Of a stretch of DNA of 64,000 bases, positions 23,967 through 32,721 are shown piece by piece. Position 1 is the first letter of the stretch. Each line of letters begins with the position of its first letter. The position numbers and the translations under genes are program-made. The notes beneath the pieces are model-generated. The model was not told the origin of the DNA. It did not search any database and saw nothing but the letters and a program-made list of their open reading frames with translations. The stretch is taken from contig CAUSAG010000007.1 of the NCBI GenBank assembly GCA_963529665.1, positions 26,889 through 90,888 of the forward strand. The letters are read 5' to 3'. The stretch is from Kingella_B sp963529665. Lineage in GTDB: Bacteria > Pseudomonadota > Gammaproteobacteria > Burkholderiales > Neisseriaceae.

Positions 23967-24028
23967 TGCGCAAAGGCAGCCTGAAACACATTTCGTATTT
24001 TCAGGCTGCCTCAGTTACCACACCCCAA

Positions 24029-24063
24029 AGGCAGCCTGAAACAAAGTTCAGCGTAGCTAAAAC
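24029..24063 (+). repeat. extended DUS-linked repeat (degenerate)
   Basis: AGGCAGCCTGAA followed by ACAAAGTTCAGCGTAGC and TAAAAC. It sits directly before the small membrane protein at 24079 and is a shortened copy of the repeat at 14593. Confidence 0.6.
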
Positions 24064-24078
24064 ACAAAAGGAGTAAAC

Positions 24079-24258
24079 ATGGCATTTTTTATCAAATGGT
24101 TTTTACTTTATTCCAGCAGCTTTATCGCGCTGGCGATGCTGGGGGATTGGTTTGACGGCGTGCCGTTTGACACCAAGCCGCGTTTATTACAATGCGCCGC
24201 AGCGGGCTTGCTGCTGACTTTGTTGCGATGTTGGCATCCCGATGTCATCTTTATTTAA
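24079..24258 (+). CDS. 59-residue small membrane protein
   Basis: A short protein with two hydrophobic stretches: FFIKWFLLYSSSFIALAML (about 3-21) and LLQCAAAGLLLTLLRC (about 36-51), separated by a polar loop DWFDGVPFDTKP. It would form a helical hairpin in the inner membrane. AAAGGAGTAAAC gives it a strong ribosome site, and a terminator follows at 24316, so I regard it as real. The family is unknown. It is 112 bases behind the restriction enzyme, across a DUS pair, so linkage to that system is not clear. Confidence 0.7.
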   Translation: MAFFIKWFLLYSSSFIALAMLGDWFDGVPFDTKPRLLQCAAAGLLLTLLRCWHPDVIFI

Positions 24259-24315
24259 GCCAACGCATCAGGCAGCCTGAAACGCCATCCAGCATTATCC
24301 GTACTCCCAAAAAAC

Positions 24316-24348
24316 AAAAAAACCGTGCCCCAACGCACGGTTTTTTTG
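24316..24348. terminator. bidirectional intrinsic terminator
   Basis: Stem ACCGTGC / GCACGGT with loop CCCAAC, preceded by a run of A and followed by seven T, so it can stop transcription from both sides: the small membrane gene on plus and the symporter gene on minus. Confidence 0.88.
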
Positions 24349-24396
24349 CACACCCCATTTTCAGGCTGCCACATGGTTTTCAGGCTGTCCTAACGG

Positions 24397-25812
24397 CTAT
24401 TTCTCATGATACTCATGCACTTCATAATCATAAACCACCGCCTTGCCCGCGCGCACTTTCGCCAAATAATCGTCGTACACCGCCTTAATCTCGCCGCGCA
24501 GCAAAAACAGCGCAATCAAGTTGGGAATCACCATAAAGCCGTTAAACATATCCGACAAATCCCACACCAAATCCACCTTGCCCAGCGTGCCCAGCACAAT
24601 CGCCAGCAGCACCAAGCCACGGTAGACATTCAGCCCCTTGCCCTTAAACAAAAAGCGCACATTGGATTCGCCAAAATAATACCAGCCGATAATCGTGGTA
24701 AAGGCAAAAAAGGTCAGGCACACCGCCAGCAGCCCCGCGCCCCAGCCGCCAAATGCCATGCTAAACGCCTGTTGCGTAACTGCCGCGCCGTTCAAGCCCA
24801 GCGTGTTTGCGCCCGTGAGCAAGATGATGAGCGCGGTTGCCGTGCACACCAAAATGGTGTCAATAAACACGCCCACAAACGCCGCCATGCCTTGCAGCGC
24901 GGGATGCGCCACATTGGCGGTGGCGTGCGCGTGCGGGGTGGAGCCCATGCCCGCTTCGTTGGAAAACAAGCCCCGCGCCACGCCATAGCGCACGGCTTCT
25001 TTCATGCCGATGCCTGCCGCGCCGCCCAGCACCGCTTGCGGGTTAAAGGCAGCCTGAAAAATATGGCTTATCATGGCGATGGCGTAGTCGGCATATTGGA
25101 ATAGGATAAAAATCGCGCACAGGATGTAAATCACCGCCATAAACGGCACAACAAACTGGGCAAAATTGGCGATGCGGTTGATGCCGCCGATAAAAATCGC
25201 CCCCGCTGCTGCCGCCAGCACCAAGCCCACGGCGATTTCAGGCAGCCCAAACGCCAGATGGATTGCGCCCGCAATGGAGTTCGCCTGCGTGGCGTTGCCA
25301 ATAAAACCCAGCGCGATAATCAGCGCGATGGAAAAAAAGCCCGACAAAAACCGCGCCTTGCCGCGCCCGATTTTTTTGGTCAAACCGTGCGTGATGTAAA
25401 ACGCGGGGCCGCCGATGTATTTGCCGTGGCTGATGACGCGGTATTTTTGCGCCAAAACGGCTTCGGCAAAAATTGTGCCCATGCCCAAAAAGGCGGACAC
25501 CCACATCCAAAAAATCGCGCCCGGCCCGCCCGACACAATCGCCGTTGCCACGCCCGCCACGTTGCCCGTGCCGATTTGCGCTGAAATCGCCACCGCCAAG
25601 GCTTGAAACTGCGACAGCGACTGCGCATCTTTTTCTTTCTTGGCAAACAAGCCGCCGAACACCGATTTAAACGCCGCGCCAAACTTGGTGATTTGCGGCG
25701 CGCCAAGGTAAACGGTGAAAAACAGCCCGATGCCGATAAGCGCGTAAATCAGCAGATAGCTCCACAGCGCGGTGTTGATGGCGCCGATGATGTTTGATAG
25801 TGATGCTTCCAT
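24397..25812 (-). CDS. alanine/glycine:cation symporter (AGCS family)
   Basis: A 471-residue inner-membrane carrier with about ten to eleven helices, typical of sodium:alanine symporters. Family stretches include TVYLGAPQITKFG near the start, the conserved QIGTGNVAGVATAI loop, KYRVISHGKYIGGPAFYITHG, and NEAGMGSTPHAHA with the AHATA box that lines the transport path. The frame is intact and the length is normal. A DUS is translated as IFQAAFNPQ in one loop. It is a single gene with a bidirectional terminator at its 3' side. The substrate (alanine or glycine, coupled to sodium or proton) is inferred from the family. Confidence 0.93.
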   Translation of the reverse strand: MEASLSNIIGAINTALWSYLLIYALIGIGLFFTVYLGAPQITKFGAAFKSVFGGLFAKKEKDAQSLSQFQALAVAISAQIGTGNVAGVATAIVSGGPGAIFWMWVSAFLGMGTIFAEAVLAQKYRVISHGKYIGGPAFYITHGLTKKIGRGKARFLSGFFSIALIIALGFIGNATQANSIAGAIHLAFGLPEIAVGLVLAAAAGAIFIGGINRIANFAQFVVPFMAVIYILCAIFILFQYADYAIAMISHIFQAAFNPQAVLGGAAGIGMKEAVRYGVARGLFSNEAGMGSTPHAHATANVAHPALQGMAAFVGVFIDTILVCTATALIILLTGANTLGLNGAAVTQQAFSMAFGGWGAGLLAVCLTFFAFTTIIGWYYFGESNVRFLFKGKGLNVYRGLVLLAIVLGTLGKVDLVWDLSDMFNGFMVIPNLIALFLLRGEIKAVYDDYLAKVRAGKAVVYDYEVHEYHEK

Positions 25813-26330
25813 GTTAAGAATTGTTTGTTTGCTAAAAAAGGGGCGGATGATACCCGAAACGGCGGGGGATTTGAAATTGAGTTACAGGGGGATGGGGGTG
25901 GGGTGTGTAGGATGGGAGAAGGCAGCCTGAAAAAGTAAAGACGTTTGGTGTTCTGTCAAACATTTTTTTGTTGAACAGATTAGTTTTCAGGCTGCCTTGG
26001 ATGTGGGTGGTAGAGTGGGCAACTTGTTGCCCACCTGTAATGTTTGGCACATGGTGGGCAACAAGTTGCCCACCCTACGATGTGCTATTTGGCAGCGAGC
26101 CGCCGCGCCATTTGTGGCAGCCTGAAAAACTGTTTGTGCTTTTCAGGCTGCCTTTGCAATGCCCAAAGGCAGCCTGAAATGCTTGCGCCACAGCAACGCA
26201 AAGAGTGGGTATGGCGGCGATACGCCATGTTCTGTTTCAGGCTGCGCACATGGTTGAAGCAGCCTGAAACCCCATCCACCCAACAAAAACCGCTTGGCAC
26301 ACCACCAAACGGTTTTGTTTTCAGGCTGCA
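25813..26330. other. 518-base gene-free, repeat-rich region
   Basis: No gene is supported here. It contains at least six DUS copies in both directions (for instance near 25919, 25986, 26117, 26140, 26166 and 26264) and the 69-base palindromic element at 26010-26078. It separates two minus-strand genes and must hold the promoter of the symporter gene near 25830. Confidence 0.7.
26010..26078. repeat. GTAGGG...CCCTAC palindromic element, copy 2
   Basis: It opens GTAGAGTGGGCAACTTG and closes CAAGTTGCCCACCCTAC. Each arm is itself a palindrome (GGGCAACTTGTTGCCC), so two nested hairpins are possible. It has the same termini and architecture as copy 1 at 12100-12174, but a different core. Confidence 0.8.
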
Positions 26331-26951
26331 TCATCCCACCCGCGCCAACACCGTTGCCACAATCTCGTCTTCATCATCCAGCAGCGTCAGCAAATCCAAA
26401 TCTTCCGCGCGGATTAAGCCACGCGCTGCCAACTGCGCGTTCAGCCAATCCAGCAAGCCCTGCCAAAAAGCGCGTCCCACCAAAATAATCGGCTTCGCCG
26501 CCACCTTGCGCGTTTGCATTTGCGCCAGCGTGTCAAACAGCTCGTCCAGCGTGCCCAAGCCGCCTGCAAACACGATAAACGCTTGCGAATAGCGCACAAA
26601 CGCCGATTTGCGCGAAGCAAAATATTGAAATTGCAGCGATAAATCTTGATACGGATTGGCGTGCTGCTCGTGCGGCAGTGCGATATTCAGCCCCACCGCC
26701 GCGCTTTTGCCTGCGTGCGCGCCCTTGTTTGCCGCTTCCATAATGCTCGGGCCGCCGCCCGACAGCACCGCAAAGCCCGCATCCGACAGCCGCCGAGCCA
26801 CGCGCTCCGCCAGCGCGTATTCGGGCGCAGTCGTGGGCAGGCGCGCACTGCCAAAAATGCTGATGGCGGGGCAAACATCGGGCAAACGCGCATCGGCGAT
26901 TTGCCATTCTTGGGCGATTTGGGGCAAGGAGCTGGTCATAATCTTGTGCAT
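26331..26951 (-). CDS. LOG family protein (TIGR00730-type)
   Basis: A 206-residue Rossmann-fold protein of the LOG / lysine-decarboxylase-like group. Diagnostic stretches are ISIFGSARL, the phosphate-binding LSGGGPSIMEAANKGA and the catalytic FAGGLGTLDELFD (GGxGTxxE). Members are mostly phosphoribohydrolases that release a base from nucleoside 5'-monophosphates. The start may be 26951 (MHKIM) or the ATG at 26939 (MTSSLPQ); no ribosome site decides this. DUS lie on both sides. It is a single gene. Confidence 0.9.
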   Translation of the reverse strand: MHKIMTSSLPQIAQEWQIADARLPDVCPAISIFGSARLPTTAPEYALAERVARRLSDAGFAVLSGGGPSIMEAANKGAHAGKSAAVGLNIALPHEQHANPYQDLSLQFQYFASRKSAFVRYSQAFIVFAGGLGTLDELFDTLAQMQTRKVAAKPIILVGRAFWQGLLDWLNAQLAARGLIRAEDLDLLTLLDDEDEIVATVLARVG

Positions 26952-27027
26952 AAAAAAGGGCGCATTGTAGCGCGTTTTGCGGTTTCAGGCTGCCTAACTG
27001 CTGCGGATTAGGCAGCCTGAAAACGCC

Positions 27028-27228
27028 CTACCGCCCATACATATCCGCAATCCATTTCACCTGCTCATCGGTAAACGCCTGCTCGCCCAGCTTGGCAGAC
27101 ACGGCAAATTCGCCGCTCAACCCCTGCTGCGTGCGCGCCTGCTGCCAGCCTTGCAGTCGTTGCTCGGCGGTTAAATCGTGTTTGATTTGGTGGATGGTTT
27201 GCGCGGCTTTTTGGCTTGAGGAAGACAT
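27028..27228 (-). CDS. 66-residue protein, function unknown
   Basis: A small soluble protein, rich in Gln and Ala, with a predicted helical pattern (KAAQTIHQIKHDLTAEQRLQ) and no signal peptide or Cys. GGAGTACC precedes the ATG at 27228. The gene lies 44 bases after the 169-residue unknown on the same strand, with a DUS between, so the two may form one transcript. I do not recognise it. Confidence 0.55.
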   Translation of the reverse strand: MSSSSQKAAQTIHQIKHDLTAEQRLQGWQQARTQQGLSGEFAVSAKLGEQAFTDEQVKWIADMYGR

Positions 27229-27271
27229 TTTGGGTACTCCGTTTTGGGGTTGAATGGCGTTTCAGGCTGCC

Positions 27272-27781
27272 TTAAAACAGCACTTCTTCCAGCAATACGC
27301 AGTAATCAAACGGCTTGCTGACAAACAGCCGCTCGTCGCCGCGCGGATAATAGGCGATGTTGTAGGTATGCTGCTTGTAGATCACATCATCATCAAAGCC
27401 CGTGGGCATGCGCCCGTTGATGCGAAGCTGCGCGGTTTGCCCGCTATGCAAATCAAACAAATGACGGCGCGGGCGGATGGGCAGACCATGCACGCCTTGT
27501 TCATCGGCAAACCAAACGTTCAGCGTTTGGTTTTTTTCGCTAAAACGCAAGCCGTTGAGCAGTTGCGGCAAGCCCGAAAGCGGTTTGAATTGGCTGCCTT
27601 TGTCGTCAAAACCGCTGGCATCGCGTGCGTAAAAATTTTGCTGGTGGATGCCGCCAAACGGGCTGTCCAGCCATGCGCTGGGCAGGGGCAGCGCGCGTGG
27701 CAGGCGGTTGCGGATGGTGGCGCAGGCCGGGTTGTGCGCTTTGGGCTGCCATTGGATTTGGATGATTTGCAGGGTGAGCAT
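27272..27781 (-). CDS. 169-residue protein, function unknown
   Basis: A soluble protein without signal peptide or membrane segments. It contains PLPSAWLDSPFGGIHQQNFYARD and PIRPRRHLFDLHSGQTAQLRING (each seen only in part here as AWLDSPFGG and FDLHSGQTA), alternating short strands, and ends LLEEVLF. The pattern suggests a beta-rich domain. AAGGAC precedes the ATG at 27781. Possibly cotranscribed with the 66-residue gene behind it. I do not recognise a family. Confidence 0.65.
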   Translation of the reverse strand: MLTLQIIQIQWQPKAHNPACATIRNRLPRALPLPSAWLDSPFGGIHQQNFYARDASGFDDKGSQFKPLSGLPQLLNGLRFSEKNQTLNVWFADEQGVHGLPIRPRRHLFDLHSGQTAQLRINGRMPTGFDDDVIYKQHTYNIAYYPRGDERLFVSKPFDYCVLLEEVLF

Positions 27782-27840
27782 GGTTTGTCCTTATATTGGG
27801 CGATGGGGTTTCAGGCTGCCTGAACTGTTTTCAGGCTGCC

Positions 27841-28485
27841 TTACAGCCCCAATTTCTGCACCAACGCCACCTTCACCCCCGCCCATTCCTCGCGCAGCAT
27901 GCTGTACGCCACCGTATCGCGCAGCGTGCCGTCTTTGCGGATTTTGTGGCAGCGCAACACGCCGTCTTTTTTTGCGCCCAAGCGTTCAATCGCCGCCTGC
28001 GAGCGCGTGTTCAGGCTGTCGGTTTCCCAGCACACCACGCGGCAGCCAAGCGTGTCAAAGGCGTGCGACAGCAGCAGATATTTGCAAGTGGTGTTGATGC
28101 GCGTGCGCCATGCCGATTGGCGATACCAAGTGTAGCCAATGTACACGCGGCGGATGTCGGCATCGGGCTGGTAAAACGCGGTTGTGCCCACGACTTCGCC
28201 TGTGGTTTCGTCCACTACGGCAAACGCCATGCGCGTGTTTAAGGCAGCCTGAATATAGTGCGCCACATCCTCGGGCGCGGGCGCAGTAGTAACCAACATT
28301 TTCCAAAGCTCGCCATCTTGCACCGCTTGGCGCAAGCCCGCTTCGTGTTGCCGCGTAAGCGGTTCTAGGCGGACTTGGTTGACGGATAGCGTAACGGGGG
28401 CGAGGAATTTTTGCATAAACGTAAGCGTTTCCAGCGGCGCGGGGTTGAGGGCGGTTAGCTCGTTTGGGCGAAAAGGATTTTGCAT
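27841..28485 (-). CDS. GNAT-family acetyltransferase (RimJ/RimL-like)
   Basis: A 214-residue acetyltransferase of the RimJ/RimL-like branch. Visible blocks: VRLEPLTRQHEAGLRQAV near the start, AFAVVDETTGEVVGTTAFY, the IGYTWYRQSAWRTRINTTCK acetyl-CoA region (RQSAWRTRIN), LLLSHAFDTLGCRVVCWETD, and the AAIERLGAKKDG tail. These proteins acetylate N-termini or small molecules; the substrate is unknown. AAGGAG precedes the ATG at 28485. A DUS provides residues IQAA in the middle. Confidence 0.88.
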   Translation of the reverse strand: MQNPFRPNELTALNPAPLETLTFMQKFLAPVTLSVNQVRLEPLTRQHEAGLRQAVQDGELWKMLVTTAPAPEDVAHYIQAALNTRMAFAVVDETTGEVVGTTAFYQPDADIRRVYIGYTWYRQSAWRTRINTTCKYLLLSHAFDTLGCRVVCWETDSLNTRSQAAIERLGAKKDGVLRCHKIRKDGTLRDTVAYSMLREEWAGVKVALVQKLGL

Positions 28486-28636
28486 GATTGCTCCTTATGT
28501 TGATGTGTCGTTTCTGTTGTTTTATCGGTTTTCAGGCTGCCTTATTGTTAAGCTGTGTTAGCCAAATGGCAAACCGATTAAGCGTTTTCAGGCTGCCTAT
28601 GCCCTAACCATACCATTTTCCCCTTGATTTCACATT

Positions 28637-28742
28637 ATAAATTTGTGCTTGTTCCCCCGTAAACAAACGTAAAACCGCGCCACGAAATTAAATTACACCT
28701 TCATAATGCCCCGCAGCGCAACTTCGGTTGTGCTGTTTTTTT
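28637..28742 (+). ncRNA. possible small RNA or attenuated leader ending in a UUCG terminator
   Basis: A near-perfect terminator (28714-28742) stands on the plus strand only 22 bases before the next start codon, with no plus-strand gene upstream. A TATAAA at about 28637 is a possible -10, although its -35 is weak. A transcript from there would be about 90 bases long and would end at the hairpin. It may be a free RNA or the attenuated leader of the lipoprotein gene. The 5' end is a guess. Confidence 0.35.
28714..28742 (+). terminator. UUCG-capped terminator before the small lipoprotein gene
   Basis: Stem CAGCGCAAC / GTTGTGCTG (9 bp, one G-U pair), tetraloop TTCG, tail of seven T. It is as strong as any terminator in the window, yet lies in the 5' leader of the gene at 28765. 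Confidence 0.88.
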
Positions 28743-28764
28743 AATACATACAGGAGTTTATATT

Positions 28765-28905
28765 ATGAAAAAATCTGCCTTGCTTGCCGTGTTGACCGCC
28801 ATCGCGCTTTCTGCTTGTTCCTCTTTTAGCTCAAAAGACAAAGCCGCTGAAAGCAACGCCCCCGAGGTAACCGCTCCCGCAGCAGAAACTCCTGTGGCAC
28901 AATAA
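28765..28905 (+). CDS. 46-residue small lipoprotein
   Basis: Signal peptide MKKSALLAVLTAIALSAC with lipobox LSAC (Cys about 18), then a short mature part rich in Ser, Ala, Pro and Glu (KDKAAESNAPEVTAP). It has no folded domain. CAGGAG is an excellent ribosome site. The leader carries a strong terminator, so expression probably depends on read-through or on a promoter hidden within it. The function is unknown. Similar tiny Ala/Pro-rich lipoproteins are common in Neisseriaceae. Confidence 0.7.
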   Translation: MKKSALLAVLTAIALSACSSFSSKDKAAESNAPEVTAPAAETPVAQ

Positions 28906-29007
28906 TCGCTTCACGCAAACGCCGCACGCAGCCTGAAAACCAATCCACGGTTTTCAGGCTGCTTTTGTTATAATCTCGCCCTTTTCAACACAACAAAATC
29001 AAACATC

Positions 29008-31851
29008 ATGCTCAACAAATACGCCCCCTCCGAACTCGAATCCAAACACTATCAAAACTGGGAAGCCAAAGGCTATTTCTCCGCCGATTTTTCCAAACCC
29101 GAAAGTTTCTCCATCCAACTGCCGCCGCCCAACGTAACCGGCACGCTGCACATGGGCCACGCCTTCAACCAAACCATTATGGACGGCCTGGCGCGCTATT
29201 ACCGCATGAAAGGGCGCAACACCTGCTGGATTCCCGGCACCGACCACGCCGGCATTGCCACGCAGATTGTGGTGGAACGCCAGCTTGCCGCGCAGGGTTT
29301 GTCCCGCCATGACTTGGGGCGCGAAAAATTTTTGGAAAAAGTGTGGGAATGGAAAGAAGTGTCCGGCGGCACGATTACGCAGCAGATGTGCCGTGTGGGC
29401 TGTTCTGCCGACTGGTCGCGCGAATATTTCACCATGGACGACACGCGCGCCGAAGCTGTTACCGCCGTGTTTGTAAAACTCTATAACCAAGGCTTGATTT
29501 ACCGTGGCAAACGGCTGGTGAACTGGGACCCCGTTTTGGGTACGGCCGTTTCCGATTTGGAAGTGGAAAACGTGGAAACGGAAGGCTCAATGTGGCACAT
29601 CCGCTATCCGCTGGCAGACAATCCCGCCGAAGCGGTCGTGGTGGCGACCACGCGTCCCGAAACATTATTGGGTGACGTGGCCGTTGCCGTCCATCCCGAA
29701 GACGAACGCTACACGCATTTAATTGGCAAACAATTAACCCTGCCGCTCACCGGCCGCACCATTCCCGTGATTGCCGATGAATATGTGGAAAAGGACTTCG
29801 GTTCAGGCTGCGTGAAAATCACGCCTGCGCACGATTTTAACGACTACGAAGTCGGCAAACGCCACAACACCGAACTCATCAGCGTATTGGGTTTGGATGC
29901 GAAAATCCTTGCCGAAGCGCAAGCCTGCGATTATCGCGGCACGCCCACGCAGGTGTGCAGGCTGCCTGAAAAATACGCGGGGCTGGACCGCTTTGAAGCG
30001 CGCAAACAAATCGTGGCCGATTTGGACGCAGCCGGCCTGCTGGTGAAAACTGAACCGCACAAACTGATGACGCCGAAAGGCGACCGCACCGGCTCCGTGA
30101 TTGAGCCGATGCTGACCAACCAATGGTTTGTCGCCATGAACGCCGCGCCCCAAGGCGGCGAACCCGAATCCGAATTCAAGGGCATGAGCCTGGCGCAGAA
30201 AGCCAAACACGCCGTGGACAGCGGCGCGGTGCGCTTCATCCCCGAAAACTGGGTCAATACCTACAACCAATGGATGAACAACATCCAAGACTGGTGCATT
30301 TCGCGCCAACTGTGGTGGGGGCACCAAATCCCCGCGTGGTATGACGAAAACGGCAAAATCTACGTCGCCCGCAGCGAAGCCGAAGCGCAGAAACTTGCAG
30401 GCAGCCTGCACTTAACGCGCGACGAAGACGTGTTGGACACCTGGTTCTCCTCCGCGCTCGTACCGTTCTCCACATTGGGCTGGAAAGACGGCGAACCCGA
30501 CACCGAAGCCATGAAAGCGTTTATCCCGTCCAGCGTGCTGGTAACGGGTTATGAAATCATCTTCTTCTGGGTCGCCCGCATGATTATGATGACCACCCAC
30601 ATTGTCGGCAAAGTGCCGTTCCGCGATGTCTATATCCACGGCATCGTGCGCGACCACGAAGGCAAAAAAATGTCCAAATCCGAAGGCAACGTCATCGACC
30701 CCGTCGATTTGATTGACGGCATCGACTTGGACAAGCTGCTGGTGAAACGCACGACCGGCCTGCGCAAACCCGAAACCGCGCCGAAAGTGGAAGAAGCCAC
30801 GAAAAAACTCTTCCCCGAAGGCATCCCCAGCATGGGCGCGGACGCATTGCGCTTCACCATGGCGAGCTACGCCAGCCTCGGCCGCAGCGTCAACTTCGAC
30901 TTCAAACGCGCCGAAGGCTACCGCAACTTCTGCAACAAAATCTGGAACGCCACCAATTTTGTGCTGATGAACACCGAAAACCAAGACTGCGGCGTGGGTG
31001 CAACCGCCACCGAGCCACGCGCCTATTCCTTCCCCGACCAATGGATAATCGGGCGATTGCAACAAGTAGAAGCCGAAGTCGCCACCGCCTACGAAACCTA
31101 TCGCTTTGATTTGGCTGCAGAACTGTTATACAGCTTTGTGTGGAACGATTTTTGCGACTGGTATGTGGAACTCGCCAAAGTGCAACTGCAAACAGGCTGC
31201 GCCAGTCGCCAACGCGCCACCCGCCGCACCCTGCTGCGCGTGCTGGAAGCCAGCCTGCGCCTGCTGCACCCCATTATCCCGTTTATCACCGAAGAGCTGT
31301 GGCAAACCATCGCCCCCCTATGCGACAAAAAAACCGCCGACAGCATCATGCTCGCCCGCTTCCCCGAAGCCGATTTAAGCCTAGTAGAACCCAGCGCATT
31401 CAACAAAATGACCGCCCTGCAAGAGCTGATTGGCGCAATCCGCAACCTGCGCAGCGAAATGGGTGTGCAACCGAGCGTCAAAGCCCCGCTGTTTATAGAA
31501 AGCGCAGACGACCTCAGCGAACTGGCTGCCTACCTGCCCGCGCTGGCGAAATTAAGCGAAGTGCAACAAGTCGCCACGCTGCCTGAAAGCGAAGACGCCC
31601 CCGTTGCCATTTGCAACGGCGCACGCCTGATGCTCAAAGTGGAAATCGACAAAGCCGCCGAAACTGCCCGTTTGAGCAAAGAAGCCGAAAAACTGCAAAA
31701 GGCACTCGACAAACTCAACGCCAAACTCACCAAACCCGGCTACACCGACAAAGCCCCCGCGCACCTGGTGGAAAAAGACAAAGCGGATTTAGCGGAGTTG
31801 CAGGACAAAATGGCTAAAGTTGAAACGCAGTTGGCGAAGTTTAGAGGGTGA
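29008..31851 (+). CDS. valS: valyl-tRNA synthetase
   Basis: A 947-residue class I synthetase that charges tRNA-Val. The HIGH motif appears as NVTGTLHMGHAFN (residues about 44-56), the editing domain follows, and the KMSKS motif is GKKMSKSEGNVIDP. The C-terminal coiled-coil arm (AETARLSKEAEKLQKALDKL) is present. Length is typical. A TATAAT at about 28969 could be its -10. In the first two-thirds, codon choices such as GCCGGC, GTC and TCC are more frequent than in neighbouring genes, and only hybrid or imperfect DUS occur there, which hints at a recombined segment. Confidence 0.96.
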   Translation: MLNKYAPSELESKHYQNWEAKGYFSADFSKPESFSIQLPPPNVTGTLHMGHAFNQTIMDGLARYYRMKGRNTCWIPGTDHAGIATQIVVERQLAAQGLSRHDLGREKFLEKVWEWKEVSGGTITQQMCRVGCSADWSREYFTMDDTRAEAVTAVFVKLYNQGLIYRGKRLVNWDPVLGTAVSDLEVENVETEGSMWHIRYPLADNPAEAVVVATTRPETLLGDVAVAVHPEDERYTHLIGKQLTLPLTGRTIPVIADEYVEKDFGSGCVKITPAHDFNDYEVGKRHNTELISVLGLDAKILAEAQACDYRGTPTQVCRLPEKYAGLDRFEARKQIVADLDAAGLLVKTEPHKLMTPKGDRTGSVIEPMLTNQWFVAMNAAPQGGEPESEFKGMSLAQKAKHAVDSGAVRFIPENWVNTYNQWMNNIQDWCISRQLWWGHQIPAWYDENGKIYVARSEAEAQKLAGSLHLTRDEDVLDTWFSSALVPFSTLGWKDGEPDTEAMKAFIPSSVLVTGYEIIFFWVARMIMMTTHIVGKVPFRDVYIHGIVRDHEGKKMSKSEGNVIDPVDLIDGIDLDKLLVKRTTGLRKPETAPKVEEATKKLFPEGIPSMGADALRFTMASYASLGRSVNFDFKRAEGYRNFCNKIWNATNFVLMNTENQDCGVGATATEPRAYSFPDQWIIGRLQQVEAEVATAYETYRFDLAAELLYSFVWNDFCDWYVELAKVQLQTGCASRQRATRRTLLRVLEASLRLLHPIIPFITEELWQTIAPLCDKKTADSIMLARFPEADLSLVEPSAFNKMTALQELIGAIRNLRSEMGVQPSVKAPLFIESADDLSELAAYLPALAKLSEVQQVATLPESEDAPVAICNGARLMLKVEIDKAAETARLSKEAEKLQKALDKLNAKLTKPGYTDKAPAHLVEKDKADLAELQDKMAKVETQLAKFRG

Positions 31852-31949
31852 TTGGTTGCTTGACTAATTAAATGGAAAAAGGCAGCCTAAAAATGATATG
31901 GTTTTTGCTTACAAATTGATTTTTAGATTAATTAAAAAGGATTTAAATT

Positions 31950-32642
31950 ATGACAGACAGACAAATAGCTATATGTTCGGTTTGGGTTGCAATTATCTCG
32001 CTAGTTGTTTCAGTGATTGCACTATTTTTTCAAGATACGATTAAGTACTACTTTATGATGAGCCCAGAGGAAAAAATCAGATCTGAAAACTATGATCCCG
32101 AATCAAATAATGATTTTTGGCGAGCATATGTACGTAAAAACAAAAATATGATTTCTCTCTATCAAGAATTAAAGAAAAACAATCCAGATAAATATAATTA
32201 TTTAACTCTTGAGAAAACCCCTTCCAAGTACACCGACGCTACCCTTCAAACCCATGAAGATAATTTTATTGATTTTTTGAGGTATGACTATGAAAGAAAA
32301 TTAATTAGTTTTTATATGGAAAATAGCTCATTAATTAATAAGCAAGAGGTTTGTAAAACAGCAAATAATTTGAATCTGGAAGAACAAGAAAAAGAGCTTT
32401 TAGCCTCAACTACTGCAGAACTAAGAAAGCAATTCTTACTTGAAGAAGCAAAATGCTATATAACTAATTACCAAAAACTCAACGATAAAAATTATTACGC
32501 CCCATCCAGAAATCATGTGGAAGATTTAGAAAGGAGAATATGTTTATCAGAAATGAGAAATGCTATAAATTCCAAAAAACTAAATAGTTGGATTGCGAAT
32601 ATGGAAAAAAGGACAGGAATACAAGCTAAATGTCCAAAGTAG
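31950..32642 (+). CDS. membrane-anchored protein of unknown function, AT-rich
   Basis: A 230-residue protein with one N-terminal membrane helix (IAICSVWVAIISLVVSVIAL, about 6-25) and a long, charged, mostly helical cytoplasmic or periplasmic part rich in Lys, Glu, Asn and Tyr. The base composition is far more AT-rich than the rest of the window and codon use is different (AAA, AAT, TTA), which points to recent acquisition. AAAAAGGATTT precedes the ATG. Non-Kingella DUS lie just downstream. I do not recognise the family; it may belong with the RhuM-like gene that follows. Confidence 0.65.
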   Translation: MTDRQIAICSVWVAIISLVVSVIALFFQDTIKYYFMMSPEEKIRSENYDPESNNDFWRAYVRKNKNMISLYQELKKNNPDKYNYLTLEKTPSKYTDATLQTHEDNFIDFLRYDYERKLISFYMENSSLINKQEVCKTANNLNLEEQEKELLASTTAELRKQFLLEEAKCYITNYQKLNDKNYYAPSRNHVEDLERRICLSEMRNAINSKKLNSWIANMEKRTGIQAKCPK

Positions 32643-32721
32643 CAAGCGTAGATTGGGTCAAGACCCAACAAAACCGTTAAATCATCTGTTTTGTGTTGAA
32701 TTTGCAACCCAAGCTACCCAA

